This document shows positions 37,558 through 45,457 of a DNA stretch of 64,000 bases, piece by piece. The stretch is from Microbacterium nanhaiense (GTDB taxonomy: Bacteria; Actinomycetota; Actinomycetes; Actinomycetales; Microbacteriaceae). A program made the position numbers and the translations under genes. How positions within the stretch are numbered: the stretch's first letter is position 1; every line of letters starts with the position of its first letter. A model generated the notes under the pieces. The model was not told where the DNA came from. It saw nothing but the letters and a program-made list of their open reading frames with translations, and made no database searches. The stretch lies in the NCBI RefSeq assembly GCF_014646015.1, contig NZ_BMMQ01000003.1, positions 186,001 to 250,000 on the forward strand, written 5' to 3'.

Positions 37558-38840
37558 TGACCGTCGTCCTGTTCATCCTCGGCGTGCTCGTCATGCTGAT
37601 CGGCCTCGGCCTGTCGATCGCCCTGCACGAGCTGGGGCATATCGTGCCCGCGAAGCTGTTCAAGGTGCACGTCGGCCAATACATGATCGGCTTCGGGCCG
37701 CGCATCTGGTCGAAGCAGTTCGGCGAGACGGAGTACGGCTTCCGCGCGCTCCCGCTGGGCGGATTCATCTCGATCGCGGGGATGTACCCGCCCAGTTCGG
37801 GGAAGAACCCGCGCCTGTTCGCCACGCTCGTGCAGGACGCCAGGGCGCAGAACGACGAGACGATCGACGCGGCCGCCGGCCGCACGCTGTACAGCCAGGC
37901 CACGTGGAAGCGCGTCGTCGTCATGCTCGGCGGTCCCTTCATGAACTTCGTGCTCGCGATCGTCGCGTTCACGGTTCTCCTGAGCGGCATCGGCATCACG
38001 CAGGCGACCTCGACGGTGGCGACGGTGTCCGAGTGCGTGCTGCCCGCGGGCTCGCCCCAGACCGCGTGCGCGCCCGGCGACGCCCCGACCCCCGCGGCCG
38101 AGGCGGGGCTGCTGCCGGGCGACACGATCACGGCCATCGACGGCACCGCCGTGAGCAGCTTCGAAGAGGCGTCCGCGATCGTCCGAGACCACCCCGGTGA
38201 CCCGCTCGCGGTCGACATCCTCCGAGACGGATCCGCGCAGACCCTGCAGGTCACCCCGATCCTCGCGGAGAACGAGTACGTCGACGCCGACGGCGAAACC
38301 GTCGTCGACGAGGTCGGCTTCGTCGGCTTCAGCCCCGCATACGAACGGGTGCGGCAGCCGCTCTGGGCCGGCGCGGAGGAAGCCGTCGGCAGCGTCGGCT
38401 CGGTCATTGGCGTCATCGTGCACCTGCCGGTCACGCTCTACGACATCGCCGTCGACCTCGTCACGGGCGGCGAGAGGGATCCGGACGGGCCGATCAGCGT
38501 CATCGGTGTCGGCCGCATCGCGGGCGAGGTCGCCGCGACCGAGGCGCCGATCATCGATCGGCTCGCCGTGCTCGTCAACCTCATCGCCGCGCTCAACATC
38601 GCGCTGATGGTGTTCAACCTCATCCCGCTGCTGCCCCTCGACGGCGGGCACGTCGTCGTCGCCCTGTGGGACGGCCTCAAACGCCTCTTCGCCCGCATCA
38701 CGGGGCGCGCGGCGCCGGCGCCCGCGGACGCGACGCGCCTCGTGCCCCTCACGCTCGTCGTCGTCGTGCTGATGATCGGCATGAGCGCGCTTCTCTTCGC
38801 CGCCGACATCTTCAACCCGGTCGACCTCTTCGGCGGCTGA
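37557..38840 (+). CDS. rseP: Site-2 intramembrane metalloprotease RseP
   Basis: Cleaves membrane-bound anti-sigma factors and signal peptides within the bilayer. The 427-residue protein has HELGH at residues 24-28 in the first membrane segment, a PDZ domain in the middle (EAGLLPGDTITAIDG), and the second zinc motif PLDGGH in a later membrane segment. A 30-residue insertion with a Cys pair lies before the PDZ domain. The ATG overlaps the stop of the MurE-like gene (TGATG), so the two are coupled. Confidence 0.94.
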   Translation: MTVVLFILGVLVMLIGLGLSIALHELGHIVPAKLFKVHVGQYMIGFGPRIWSKQFGETEYGFRALPLGGFISIAGMYPPSSGKNPRLFATLVQDARAQNDETIDAAAGRTLYSQATWKRVVVMLGGPFMNFVLAIVAFTVLLSGIGITQATSTVATVSECVLPAGSPQTACAPGDAPTPAAEAGLLPGDTITAIDGTAVSSFEEASAIVRDHPGDPLAVDILRDGSAQTLQVTPILAENEYVDADGETVVDEVGFVGFSPAYERVRQPLWAGAEEAVGSVGSVIGVIVHLPVTLYDIAVDLVTGGERDPDGPISVIGVGRIAGEVAATEAPIIDRLAVLVNLIAALNIALMVFNLIPLLPLDGGHVVVALWDGLKRLFARITGRAAPAPADATRLVPLTLVVVVLMIGMSALLFAADIFNPVDLFGG

Positions 38841-38843
38841 CCC

Positions 38844-38865
38844 GCCGGCCGCCGCGGCGGCCGGC
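38844..38865 (+). terminator. 22-base perfect palindrome after rseP
   Basis: GCCGGCCGCCGCGGCGGCCG plus GC reads the same on both strands. It starts four bases after the rseP stop and can form an 8-9 bp stem in RNA. It probably ends the dxr-murE-rseP transcript. Confidence 0.65.
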
Positions 38866-38873
38866 GCTGGACC

Positions 38874-38954
38874 GGATCCGCGAGATCGCATCGATTTCGC
38901 GAGGTCGCATCGAGTTCGGTGCGCTTTCGCGAAAACCGTGCGATCTCGCGGGGA
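38874..38954. repeat. 81-bp palindromic repeat, copy 1
   Basis: Outer arms CGCGAGATCGCA and TGCGATCTCGCG are perfect inverted repeats of 12 bases. Inside are TTTCGCGA and TTTCGCGAAA, themselves near-palindromic. The element begins GGATCCG and ends CGGGGA. The second copy at 39008 matches at all but about ten positions. Confidence 0.85.
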
Positions 38955-39007
38955 GGGCGCGCACGGATCCCCGCCGGGCTTGTGAGGGCGAGCCCGGCGC
39001 TCTTCCG

Positions 39008-39088
39008 GGATCCGCGAGATCTCACCTTTTTCGCGAGGTCGCATCGAGTTCAGTGCGCCTTCGCGAAAACGATGCGATCTCGCGGGGA
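39008..39088. repeat. 81-bp palindromic repeat, copy 2
   Basis: Same length and orientation as copy 1, starting 134 bases later. The changes include two in the left outer arm (CGCGAGATCTCA), so its hairpin is slightly weaker. It ends 11 bases before the stop of the oxidoreductase gene and could also terminate that gene from the other strand. Confidence 0.85.
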
Positions 39089-39099
39089 TGCTGGCGTGC

Positions 39100-40074
39100 T
39101 TACGGACGGAGGAGGACCTTGCCGATGCGGCCCTTGCGGTTGTGAGCGGCGACGGCGTCCGCGATGTCCGTCAGCGCGTAGCTTCCCTCGACGGGGAGCG
39201 TGATGGCGCCGGACGCGACCTTAGTGAGGATCTCCCCGAAGAGGGCCGTGCGCTCGTCGGGGCTGAGGGCGGGCATCACCTTCGCGCCCCAGAATCCGTC
39301 GATCGTGATGCCGCGGAAGATGATGTCGTTCATCGATCCTTCGAAATCCCACGACCCCATCCCGCCGAAGAGGCTGAGGCGGGCGCCGTCCGCGAGGACG
39401 GAGAGCATCTCGCCGGGCGCGGATCCCCCGACCGAGTCGGCTCCGCGCACGATCGGCGCGCCGCCGGTGATCTCGGCGACGCGATCGCGCCAGTCGTCCT
39501 GATCGGTCGCGACGATGTTGTCGATTCCGGCCTCGGCCAGTTCCGCGATGGCGTCGCTGCGCCGCACGAGGCCGACCACGTTGATGCCGCGGCTCTTCGC
39601 GAACTGCGCGAGGAGGCGGCCGACTGCTCCGCCCGCGGCGTTCTGGATGATCCAGTCGCCCTCGGCGAGGTCGAGGGTGTTGAGCAGCGCGAGGGCGCTC
39701 GCCGGCATCGAGATGAGCTGCGCCGCCGCCTCGTCGGCGATCGCATCGGGGACCGGGACGACGCCCGCGGCCTTCGCGACGAACTTCTCGGCCCAGACGC
39801 CGAAGGTGTTGACGGTGACGCGCTGGCCGAGCGCGAGGTGTGCGACGCCTTCGCCGAGCTCGACGACCGTGCCCGTGGCTTCGGTGCCCGCACGTGCGGG
39901 CAGGTCCGGCGTGAAGCCGTAGTCTCCGGAGACGGTGAGGAGATCGTGGTTGTGGATGGCGGAGGCGGTCATCGCGACGACCACCTCGCCCGGCCCGGCG
40001 ACAGGATCCGGGATCTCCTCGACGCGGAGAACGCTGGCGGGTTCGGCGAAAGTGTGGTGAATCAAAGCACGCAT
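39100..40074 (-). CDS. Zinc-type alcohol dehydrogenase / quinone oxidoreductase-like protein
   Basis: A 324-residue medium-chain dehydrogenase/reductase. It has the GroES-like N-terminal half (ARAGTEATGTVVELGEGV), and an NADPH-binding Rossmann motif NAAGGAVGRLLAQFAK. The zinc ligands of true alcohol dehydrogenases are absent, so it belongs to the quinone oxidoreductase or enoyl reductase side of the family. The substrate cannot be told. The ATG has no obvious ribosome site. It lies alone in the accessory block between rseP and ispG. Confidence 0.85.
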   Translation of the reverse strand: MRALIHHTFAEPASVLRVEEIPDPVAGPGEVVVAMTASAIHNHDLLTVSGDYGFTPDLPARAGTEATGTVVELGEGVAHLALGQRVTVNTFGVWAEKFVAKAAGVVPVPDAIADEAAAQLISMPASALALLNTLDLAEGDWIIQNAAGGAVGRLLAQFAKSRGINVVGLVRRSDAIAELAEAGIDNIVATDQDDWRDRVAEITGGAPIVRGADSVGGSAPGEMLSVLADGARLSLFGGMGSWDFEGSMNDIIFRGITIDGFWGAKVMPALSPDERTALFGEILTKVASGAITLPVEGSYALTDIADAVAAHNRKGRIGKVLLRP

Positions 40075-40202
40075 ACGGGGTGCAGCGCGGACGAGCCATC
40101 ATCCATTCCCGCGCCACGCTGAGAGAGTCGCCAAAAGGTGCGGCCTCCCGGGGGCACGCAATGGCATTCGTGATCACCGACCGCCGACGACGCGGGTGGG
40201 GC

Positions 40203-40232
40203 GCTCTGAGCGCGCGCCCCGGTCGTCAGAGC
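40203..40232 (-). terminator. Hairpin in the 40075-40319 spacer
   Basis: GCTCTGA (40203-40209) pairs with TCAGAGC (40226-40232). A second small stem, CGCGAG/CTCGCG, follows at 40249-40267. They lie downstream of the FAD enzyme on its strand. The rest of this 245-base gap shows no gene. Confidence 0.35.
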
Positions 40233-40319
40233 GAGATGTCCGTGAGAACGCGAGATGTCGCCTCGCGCGGGGGTGCTGTATCGCGTTCCGCGAGGACGGC
40301 AGGGGAGGCGGGGCCGACG

Positions 40320-41732
40320 TCAGCCGAGGCGCTTCAGGGCGAGCTGCGCGGCGAGGCGCCCGGGCATGCCCGTCACGCCCGGACCGGGCACCGTCGACGC
40401 CGAGCAGAGGAAGATCCCGGGGTCGCTCGTCGCGGCCGGATTGAGGCTGAGCCGCGGGCGGGCGATCAGCTGGAACAGATCCGGCACGCCGCCGTCGATC
40501 GAGCCGCCGATCTGGTTCGGATTGAGCGCTTCCATGGCGCGCGGATCCGTGACGTGTCGGGCGAGGATCCGCTCGCGGAAGCCCGGCGCGAACTTCTCGA
40601 TCCGTGCCTCGATCGCCTCCGTGATGTCCCCGTCGAAGCCGAACGGCACGTGGGCGTATCCGCCGAAGGCGCTCTTCCCGCGCGGCGCGCGGGACGGATC
40701 CAGCCTGGACGCCTGCGACAGCAGCAGGAACGGCTCCTCGGGCATGCGGCCCTTCGCGACGTCGCGCTCGGCGGCGATCACCTGCTCCGCGGATCCGCCC
40801 AGGTGCACGAACCCGGCCTCGCGCATCCCCTCATCGAGCCACGGCACCTCGCCCTCGATCGCCCAGTCGACCTTGTACGCGGCGGCGCCGTAGCGCATGC
40901 GATGCAGGGAGTTCGCGTAGGAGGGGCTGAATCGGTGGCCGGCGATCTTGAGCGCGTCGCGCGGGGACGTGTCGAGGAGGACGGCGCGCGCTCGCGGCAG
41001 TTCCTCGATGCGGGAGATGCGGGTTCCGGTGACGATCTCGCCGCCGAGCGACGTCAGCCGGGCGATCAGCGCGTCGGCGATCGACTTCGTCCCGCCGACC
41101 GCCACGGGCCATCCGACGCCGTGGGCGAACGCCCCGAGGGCCACGCCGACCAGCGCCGTCGCGGGCTGGCGCAGATCGACGATCGCGTGCGCCGCGAGCC
41201 CCGACAGCACGGCGCGACTGCGCTCGTCGCGCAGAAGACCGAGGAGCCAGGGCGTCGGCCACACGCTGGTGGCGCCGAGCGCGATGAGGTCCGGAGTCGG
41301 CCGGAGCGGGTTACCGATCGCGCGCCCCAACTGCCGCCATCGGGATCCGAACGTCCCCATGACCGCGCGCCACAGCTTCTCATCGGCGCCGAAGCCCGCC
41401 GCCGTCTCGGCCGCACTTCGGCGGACGAAGCCACTCACCCCGGGACGGATCGCGTGCCCGAGGGGTACATCGTTCTGCGCGAAGGCGAGGCCCTCGCGCT
41501 CGAGCCCGAGGGCACGGAAGGCGGGCGACGCCATCGCCATGGGGTGGTTCGACGCGCAGCAGTCGTGGATGAAACCGGGGAGGGTGACCTCGCCGCTGCG
41601 TAGCCCGCCGCCGGGCGTTTCGGCCGCCTCGTAGACGACGACGCGCCACCCCGCCTCCGCGAGAGTCACCGCGGCGACCAGCCCGTTGGGGCCCGATCCG
41701 ACGATCACGGCATCCACGTCGTATGCGCTCAT
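40320..41732 (-). CDS. Phytoene desaturase-related FAD oxidoreductase
   Basis: A 470-residue flavoprotein of the phytoene dehydrogenase group (PYROXD2-like branch). The FAD dinucleotide motif VIVGSGPNGLVAAVTLAEAG is at residues 9-28 and the C-terminal GPGVTGMPGRLAAQ closes the FAD site. No crt genes are nearby, so carotenoid synthesis is not implied. The ATG follows TAGGGT and GGATCC, six bases, so it is probably leaderless. The 63-bp array starts 44 bases upstream of the start codon. Confidence 0.86.
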   Translation of the reverse strand: MSAYDVDAVIVGSGPNGLVAAVTLAEAGWRVVVYEAAETPGGGLRSGEVTLPGFIHDCCASNHPMAMASPAFRALGLEREGLAFAQNDVPLGHAIRPGVSGFVRRSAAETAAGFGADEKLWRAVMGTFGSRWRQLGRAIGNPLRPTPDLIALGATSVWPTPWLLGLLRDERSRAVLSGLAAHAIVDLRQPATALVGVALGAFAHGVGWPVAVGGTKSIADALIARLTSLGGEIVTGTRISRIEELPRARAVLLDTSPRDALKIAGHRFSPSYANSLHRMRYGAAAYKVDWAIEGEVPWLDEGMREAGFVHLGGSAEQVIAAERDVAKGRMPEEPFLLLSQASRLDPSRAPRGKSAFGGYAHVPFGFDGDITEAIEARIEKFAPGFRERILARHVTDPRAMEALNPNQIGGSIDGGVPDLFQLIARPRLSLNPAATSDPGIFLCSASTVPGPGVTGMPGRLAAQLALKRLG

Positions 41733-41775
41733 GGATCCACCCTACGGCCCGCGCAGCCCCCGAAGCCCGGCGCGG

Positions 41776-42086
41776 CGATTCCGGCGATAAGTGGGACATG
41801 GGGTGGAGCGTGTCCCACTTAATGCGGGTATGGCGCCGCTATTCCGGCGTTAACTGGGACATGCTTTGATGCGTGTCCCACTTGCTGCGGGTATGGCGCC
41901 CCTATTCCCGCACTAAGTGGGACACGCCCCAGCCCGTGTCCCACTTGATGCGGGTATGACGCCCCTATTCCGGCGTTAACTGGGACACGCCCCACCATAT
42001 GTCCCACTTAGTGCGCGTATGGCGCCCCTATTCCCGCACTAACTGGGACACGCCCCACCCCGTGTCCCACTTGATGCACGGCACCC
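41776..42086. repeat. Five-unit tandem array of a 63-bp palindromic element
   Basis: Units start at 41776, 41839, 41902, 41965 and 42028; the last is 59 bases and ends exactly at the stop of the anthranilate synthase gene. Every unit holds an inverted repeat with arms AAGTGGGACACG and CGTGTCCCACTT; the arms are perfect over 12 bases in unit 3, and elsewhere have one mismatch or are shorter. Between these, GCGGGTAT...ATTCCCGC can form a second stem around GGCGCC. Units alternate between two forms (CCGGCGTTAAC and CCCGCACTAA). There are no unique spacers, so it is not CRISPR. Confidence 0.92.
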
Positions 42087-44020
42087 TACGCCAATGCGTG
42101 CGTGACGAGGCGCTCGAGGGTGCGGATGCCGTCGCGCGAGAGGATCGACTCCAGGTGACCCTGCACGCTGGCGAAGCGCTCGCCGCGGAGCGCGTACACG
42201 TCGCCCGTGTCGGAGGCCGCGATCTCGACCTCGCCCGCGGTGCACCGGCTCGCGCTCGGGGTCAGGCGCGTCACGCCGGGCATCACGCGAGCCGTGAAGG
42301 TGTTGTAGAAGCCGATCGCCGCGGGCTCGCCGAACACATCGACCGTCAGCTGCAGGCCCTGGTGCGGCGACGCGAGCGGCTGAATCGACAGCCCCAGCGT
42401 GGTCGCGAGCACCTGATGGCTCAGGCACACCGCGAGCAGCGGCCCGCGCTCGTCGATGCGGCGCGACACGACCTCGCGCAGGCGCGCGACGCGGGCGCTC
42501 TCGGTGTCGAGCGGATCCCCGGGGCCGGGCCCCGAGACGACAAGCTCGGCCGCATCGATCTGCGCGTCGGTCACGGCCGACCAGTGCGCGATGTCGACCT
42601 CGAGCCCGAGGTGCCGCAGCTGGTGGGCGAGCATCGTCGTGAAGCGGTCCTCGGCGTCGACGACGAGCGCGCGCTGCCCCGCGAGGGGCTTCGCCGCGGA
42701 TCCGGTCTGCTCCTCCATCCAGAACGGCGCGAGGCGCGAGTTCCGAGAGGCGAGCAGCCCGGCGATCTCCGGATCCTCGGAGAGGCGCCGCGGCGCGGAT
42801 CCGGGGGCGTCCTCGTCGACGCCGGTCACGGACGTCAGCGCGCGCGGGATCGCCCCGATCGCGCCGAGCACGCCGGCGGCCTTGCCGTGGGTTTCGGCGA
42901 CCTCGCCGTAGGGGTCGCTGTGGCGCACGAGCGTGGCACCCGCGGGCACGCGCAGCCGGCCCTGTTCGATGTAGGCCGTGCGGATCAGGATCGGCGCATC
43001 GAGGTCGTGGCCCGTCTCGGTGGGCGTGAACAGCGCCGCGACGCCGGAGTAGTACCCGCGGGGGGTGGTCTCGTGGCGGCGGATCACGGTGCAGGCGTTC
43101 TGCATGGGTGATCCGGTGACCGTCGGGGCGAACATCGTCTCGCGCAGGATGTCGCGCGGATCCATCTGCGATCGGCCGCGGAGGACGTACTCGGTGTGCG
43201 TCAGCCGCGACATCTCCTTGAGGTGCGGGCCGGTGATGCGGCCTCCGTCGCTGCAGACGGCACTCATCATCTTCAGCTCTTCGTCCACGACCATGAAGAG
43301 CTCCTCGGTCTCCTTGGTGTCGCGGAGGAAGGCACTGAGCGTCTCGACGGTGGCACCGCCGGCGGGGTGTCGGAAGGTGCCGGAGATGGGGTTCATCTCG
43401 ACGACGCGCGCCGCGGATCCGTCGCTCCGCGCGGTCACGTGCGCCTCGGGGCTGGCCCCGACGGCGACGTGGTCGCGGGTGACGATCGCGAAGGTCCAGT
43501 ACGCGCCGCGCTCGTGTTCGAGCAGCGCGCGGAACCAGGTGAGCGCGGCGACGCGCGGATCCGCGTTGACGTTCGCGCGGTAGTCGCGGCGGATGACGAA
43601 GTTCGCCCCTTCGCCGCGGCCGATCTCGTCGCGGATCACGGTGCGCACGATCTCGGCGTAGCTGTCGTCGTCGATGTCGAAGCCCGCGTCGGTGAGCGGC
43701 ACCTGCGCCGTGGGGAGTTCGGCGAGCACGTCGGCGGCGGGGATCCGCTGGTGGTCCTCGACGAGCAGGCAGCGCAGCGGCGCACCGTCGTCGTGCGCCT
43801 CGAAGCCGCGCTCGGCGACCTGGCGGTAGGGCACCATCGCGAGCACCTCGCGGGCGGATCCGTCGGCGTCCGTGAGGGGGATGTCGGCGAGCCTGTCGAC
43901 GTCGACGGTCGGGCCCGTCAGGACTTCGACCGTTTCGGCGCCGTCGCGGGCGATCAGCGCGAAGGAACGCTCGGGATCCGCCGCGAGCGCGGAAATCAGG
44001 CGGGCGGGATTGTCGGCCAC
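42086..44020 (-). CDS. Fused anthranilate synthase (TrpE-TrpG; PhzE-like)
   Basis: A 644-residue fusion: chorismate-using TrpE-type domain (residues 1-430) and glutamine amidotransferase (about 445-640). Motifs include VEMNPISGTFRHP, VVDEELKMMSAVC, ETMFAPTVTGSPM and RRHETTPRGYYSG in the first domain, and the nucleophile motif AVCLSHQ with VQGHLES in the second. Sequence style is that of PhzE/ADIC synthases and actinobacterial fused TrpEG proteins. The tryptophan-coding leader and attenuator upstream argue for a role in tryptophan supply, and no other phenazine gene is present. The N-terminal LLES tryptophan-binding motif of classical TrpE is not seen. The GTG at 44020 follows GAAGAGAGA. Confidence 0.88.
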   Translation of the reverse strand: MADNPARLISALAADPERSFALIARDGAETVEVLTGPTVDVDRLADIPLTDADGSAREVLAMVPYRQVAERGFEAHDDGAPLRCLLVEDHQRIPAADVLAELPTAQVPLTDAGFDIDDDSYAEIVRTVIRDEIGRGEGANFVIRRDYRANVNADPRVAALTWFRALLEHERGAYWTFAIVTRDHVAVGASPEAHVTARSDGSAARVVEMNPISGTFRHPAGGATVETLSAFLRDTKETEELFMVVDEELKMMSAVCSDGGRITGPHLKEMSRLTHTEYVLRGRSQMDPRDILRETMFAPTVTGSPMQNACTVIRRHETTPRGYYSGVAALFTPTETGHDLDAPILIRTAYIEQGRLRVPAGATLVRHSDPYGEVAETHGKAAGVLGAIGAIPRALTSVTGVDEDAPGSAPRRLSEDPEIAGLLASRNSRLAPFWMEEQTGSAAKPLAGQRALVVDAEDRFTTMLAHQLRHLGLEVDIAHWSAVTDAQIDAAELVVSGPGPGDPLDTESARVARLREVVSRRIDERGPLLAVCLSHQVLATTLGLSIQPLASPHQGLQLTVDVFGEPAAIGFYNTFTARVMPGVTRLTPSASRCTAGEVEIAASDTGDVYALRGERFASVQGHLESILSRDGIRTLERLVTHALA

Positions 44021-44061
44021 GGGGGTCTCTCTTCTGTCGGGCGGCGGTCCCGCATACACGA

Positions 44062-44088
44062 AACGACCGCCGGTGAAGGGCGGTCGTT
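44062..44088 (-). terminator. Attenuator hairpin upstream of the fused anthranilate synthase
   Basis: On the minus strand AACGACCGCC (44088-44079) pairs perfectly with GGCGGTCGTT (44071-44062); the loop is CTTCACC and a TTT overlaps the 3' end. It lies 27 bases after the leader-peptide stop. The GGCGG next to that stop can pair with the CCGCC of the first arm, offering an antiterminator. Confidence 0.85.
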
Positions 44089-44115
44089 GAAAATCGGGTT
44101 CACGAAACGGGCCGC

Positions 44116-44151
44116 CTACGAGGCGCGCCACCAGGTGAGGTTCGTGAACAC
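44116..44151 (-). CDS. trpL: Tryptophan leader peptide ([11 protein letters not shown])
   Basis: An 11-codon frame, GTG TTC ACG AAC CTC ACC TGG TGG CGC GCC TCG TAG, read on the minus strand. Two adjacent Trp codons, a stop right before the attenuator, and a fused anthranilate synthase downstream are the hallmarks of classical ribosome-mediated attenuation. When Trp-tRNA is short, the ribosome would stall at TGG TGG and favour the antiterminator. TAGCGT ends seven bases before the GTG and no ribosome site exists, so the leader should be translated from the very 5' end of the mRNA. Confidence 0.88.
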   Translation of the reverse strand: MFTNLTWWRAS

Positions 44152-44158
44152 ACGTCAG

Positions 44159-44188
44159 ACGCTACACACTCCCTGAGGATCCGTGCAA
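44159..44188 (-). promoter_or_regulatory. Promoter of the trp leader
   Basis: On the minus strand TTGCAC (44188-44183) and TAGCGT (44164-44159) are 18 bases apart. Transcription would begin at or next to the leader GTG at 44151. The divergent ispG promoter (TAGTCT, 44217-44222) lies 30 bases away. Confidence 0.7.
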
Positions 44189-44229
44189 CTGGGGGAGCCT
44201 TGTCGGTCACGCGGCGTAGTCTTATGCAC

Positions 44230-45378
44230 GTGCCAGCAGTGAACCTCGGTATGCCGACCGCCCAGACCCTCGCGCCCCGCCGCAAGTCACGACAGATCAA
44301 TGTCGGGAAGGTGAAGGTCGGCGGCAACGCACCCGTCAGCGTGCAGTCGATGACCACGACGAAGACGCACGACATCAACGCGACGCTCCAGCAGATCGCC
44401 GAGCTGACGGCGTCGGGCTGCGAGATCGTCCGTGTCGCGTGTCCGACCGACAAGGACGCCGACGCGCTGAAGATCATCGCGATGAAGAGCCAGATCCCGG
44501 TCATCGCGGACATCCACTTCCAGCCGAAGTACGTCTTCCAGGCGATCGACGCCGGTTGCGGCGCCGTGCGCGTGAACCCCGGCAACATCCGCAAGTTCGA
44601 CGACAAGGTCGGCGAGATTGCCAAGGCGGCGAAGGACGCGGGCGTCTCGCTGCGCATCGGCGTGAACGCCGGCTCGCTCGACCGGCGCCTGCTGGAGAAG
44701 TACGGCAAGGCGACGCCCGAGGCGCTCGTCGAGTCGGCCGTGTGGGAGGCATCGCTGTTCGAAGAGCACGACTTCCACGACTTCAAGATCTCGGTCAAGC
44801 ACAACGACCCCGTCGTCATGGTGCAGGCGTACCGCATGCTCGCCGAGCGGGGCGACTGGCCGCTCCACCTCGGCGTCACGGAGGCCGGACCGGCCTTCCA
44901 AGGCACGATCAAGTCGGCGACCGCGTTCGGCATCCTGCTGGGCGAGGGCATCGGCGACACGATCCGTGTGTCGCTCTCCGCTCCGCCCGCGGAGGAGGTC
45001 AAGGTCGGCCACCAGATCCTGCAATCGCTGAACCTGCGCGAGCGCACGCTGGAGATCGTCTCCTGCCCGTCGTGTGGTCGCGCCCAGGTCGACGTCTACA
45101 CGCTCGCGGAGGACGTCACGGAGGGGCTCAAGGACATGACCGTGCCGCTGCGTGTGGCCGTCATGGGCTGCGTCGTCAACGGTCCCGGCGAGGCGCGCGA
45201 CGCCGACCTCGGAGTGGCGAGCGGCAATGGCAAGGGGCAGATCTTCGTGAAGGGCGAGGTCATCAAGACCGTGCCCGAATCCGAGATCGTGCAGACCCTC
45301 ATCGAGGAGGCCAACCGCCTCGCCGACGAGATGGGCCCCGACGCCCGCGTGGGCACCGCGCAGGTCGTGACCGTCTGA
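44230..45378 (+). CDS. ispG: 4-hydroxy-3-methylbut-2-enyl diphosphate synthase
   Basis: Fe-S enzyme of the MEP isoprenoid route, forming HMBPP. The 382-residue protein has N-terminal [14 protein letters not shown], the TIM-barrel motif [12 protein letters not shown] and the C-terminal cluster cysteines in [12 protein letters not shown] and [17 protein letters not shown] (44217-44222) ends seven bases before the GTG at 44230, so this start is preferred over the ATG at 44224 and an upstream frame from 44200. A hairpin follows the stop. Confidence 0.95.
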   Translation: MPAVNLGMPTAQTLAPRRKSRQINVGKVKVGGNAPVSVQSMTTTKTHDINATLQQIAELTASGCEIVRVACPTDKDADALKIIAMKSQIPVIADIHFQPKYVFQAIDAGCGAVRVNPGNIRKFDDKVGEIAKAAKDAGVSLRIGVNAGSLDRRLLEKYGKATPEALVESAVWEASLFEEHDFHDFKISVKHNDPVVMVQAYRMLAERGDWPLHLGVTEAGPAFQGTIKSATAFGILLGEGIGDTIRVSLSAPPAEEVKVGHQILQSLNLRERTLEIVSCPSCGRAQVDVYTLAEDVTEGLKDMTVPLRVAVMGCVVNGPGEARDADLGVASGNGKGQIFVKGEVIKTVPESEIVQTLIEEANRLADEMGPDARVGTAQVVTV

Positions 45379-45387
45379 TCCCCGCGC

Positions 45388-45418
45388 GCGGTGCGCCGCT
45401 CCGCGTCGGACGCACCGC
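45388..45418 (+). terminator. 8-bp hairpin after ispG
   Basis: GCGGTGCG (45388-45395) pairs with CGCACCGC (45411-45418). It lies nine bases after the ispG stop and before the leaderless promoter of holB. Confidence 0.6.
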
Positions 45419-45457
45419 ACTCGGAAGCGTGTCGGACGTAGCGCCTAGGCTGGATCC

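Noticed and set aside
40075-40319. Coding sequence in the spacer between the oxidoreductase and the FAD enzyme
   Set aside because: The plus-strand frames here continue into the antisense of the FAD enzyme and show no family features; only two small hairpins are supportable.
41819-42007. A 62-codon minus-strand frame with a repeated 21-residue peptide inside the 63-bp array
   Set aside because: 63 is a multiple of three, so an open frame repeats automatically. There is no ribosome site or leaderless promoter at its start, and the units mutate without regard to codon position.
41776-42086. Possible CRISPR array
   Set aside because: The units are contiguous with no unique spacers, and no cas gene is in the window.
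42086-44020. Phenazine biosynthesis gene phzE
   Set aside because: No other phz gene is present, and a Trp-Trp leader peptide with attenuator precedes it, which fits tryptophan synthesis better.
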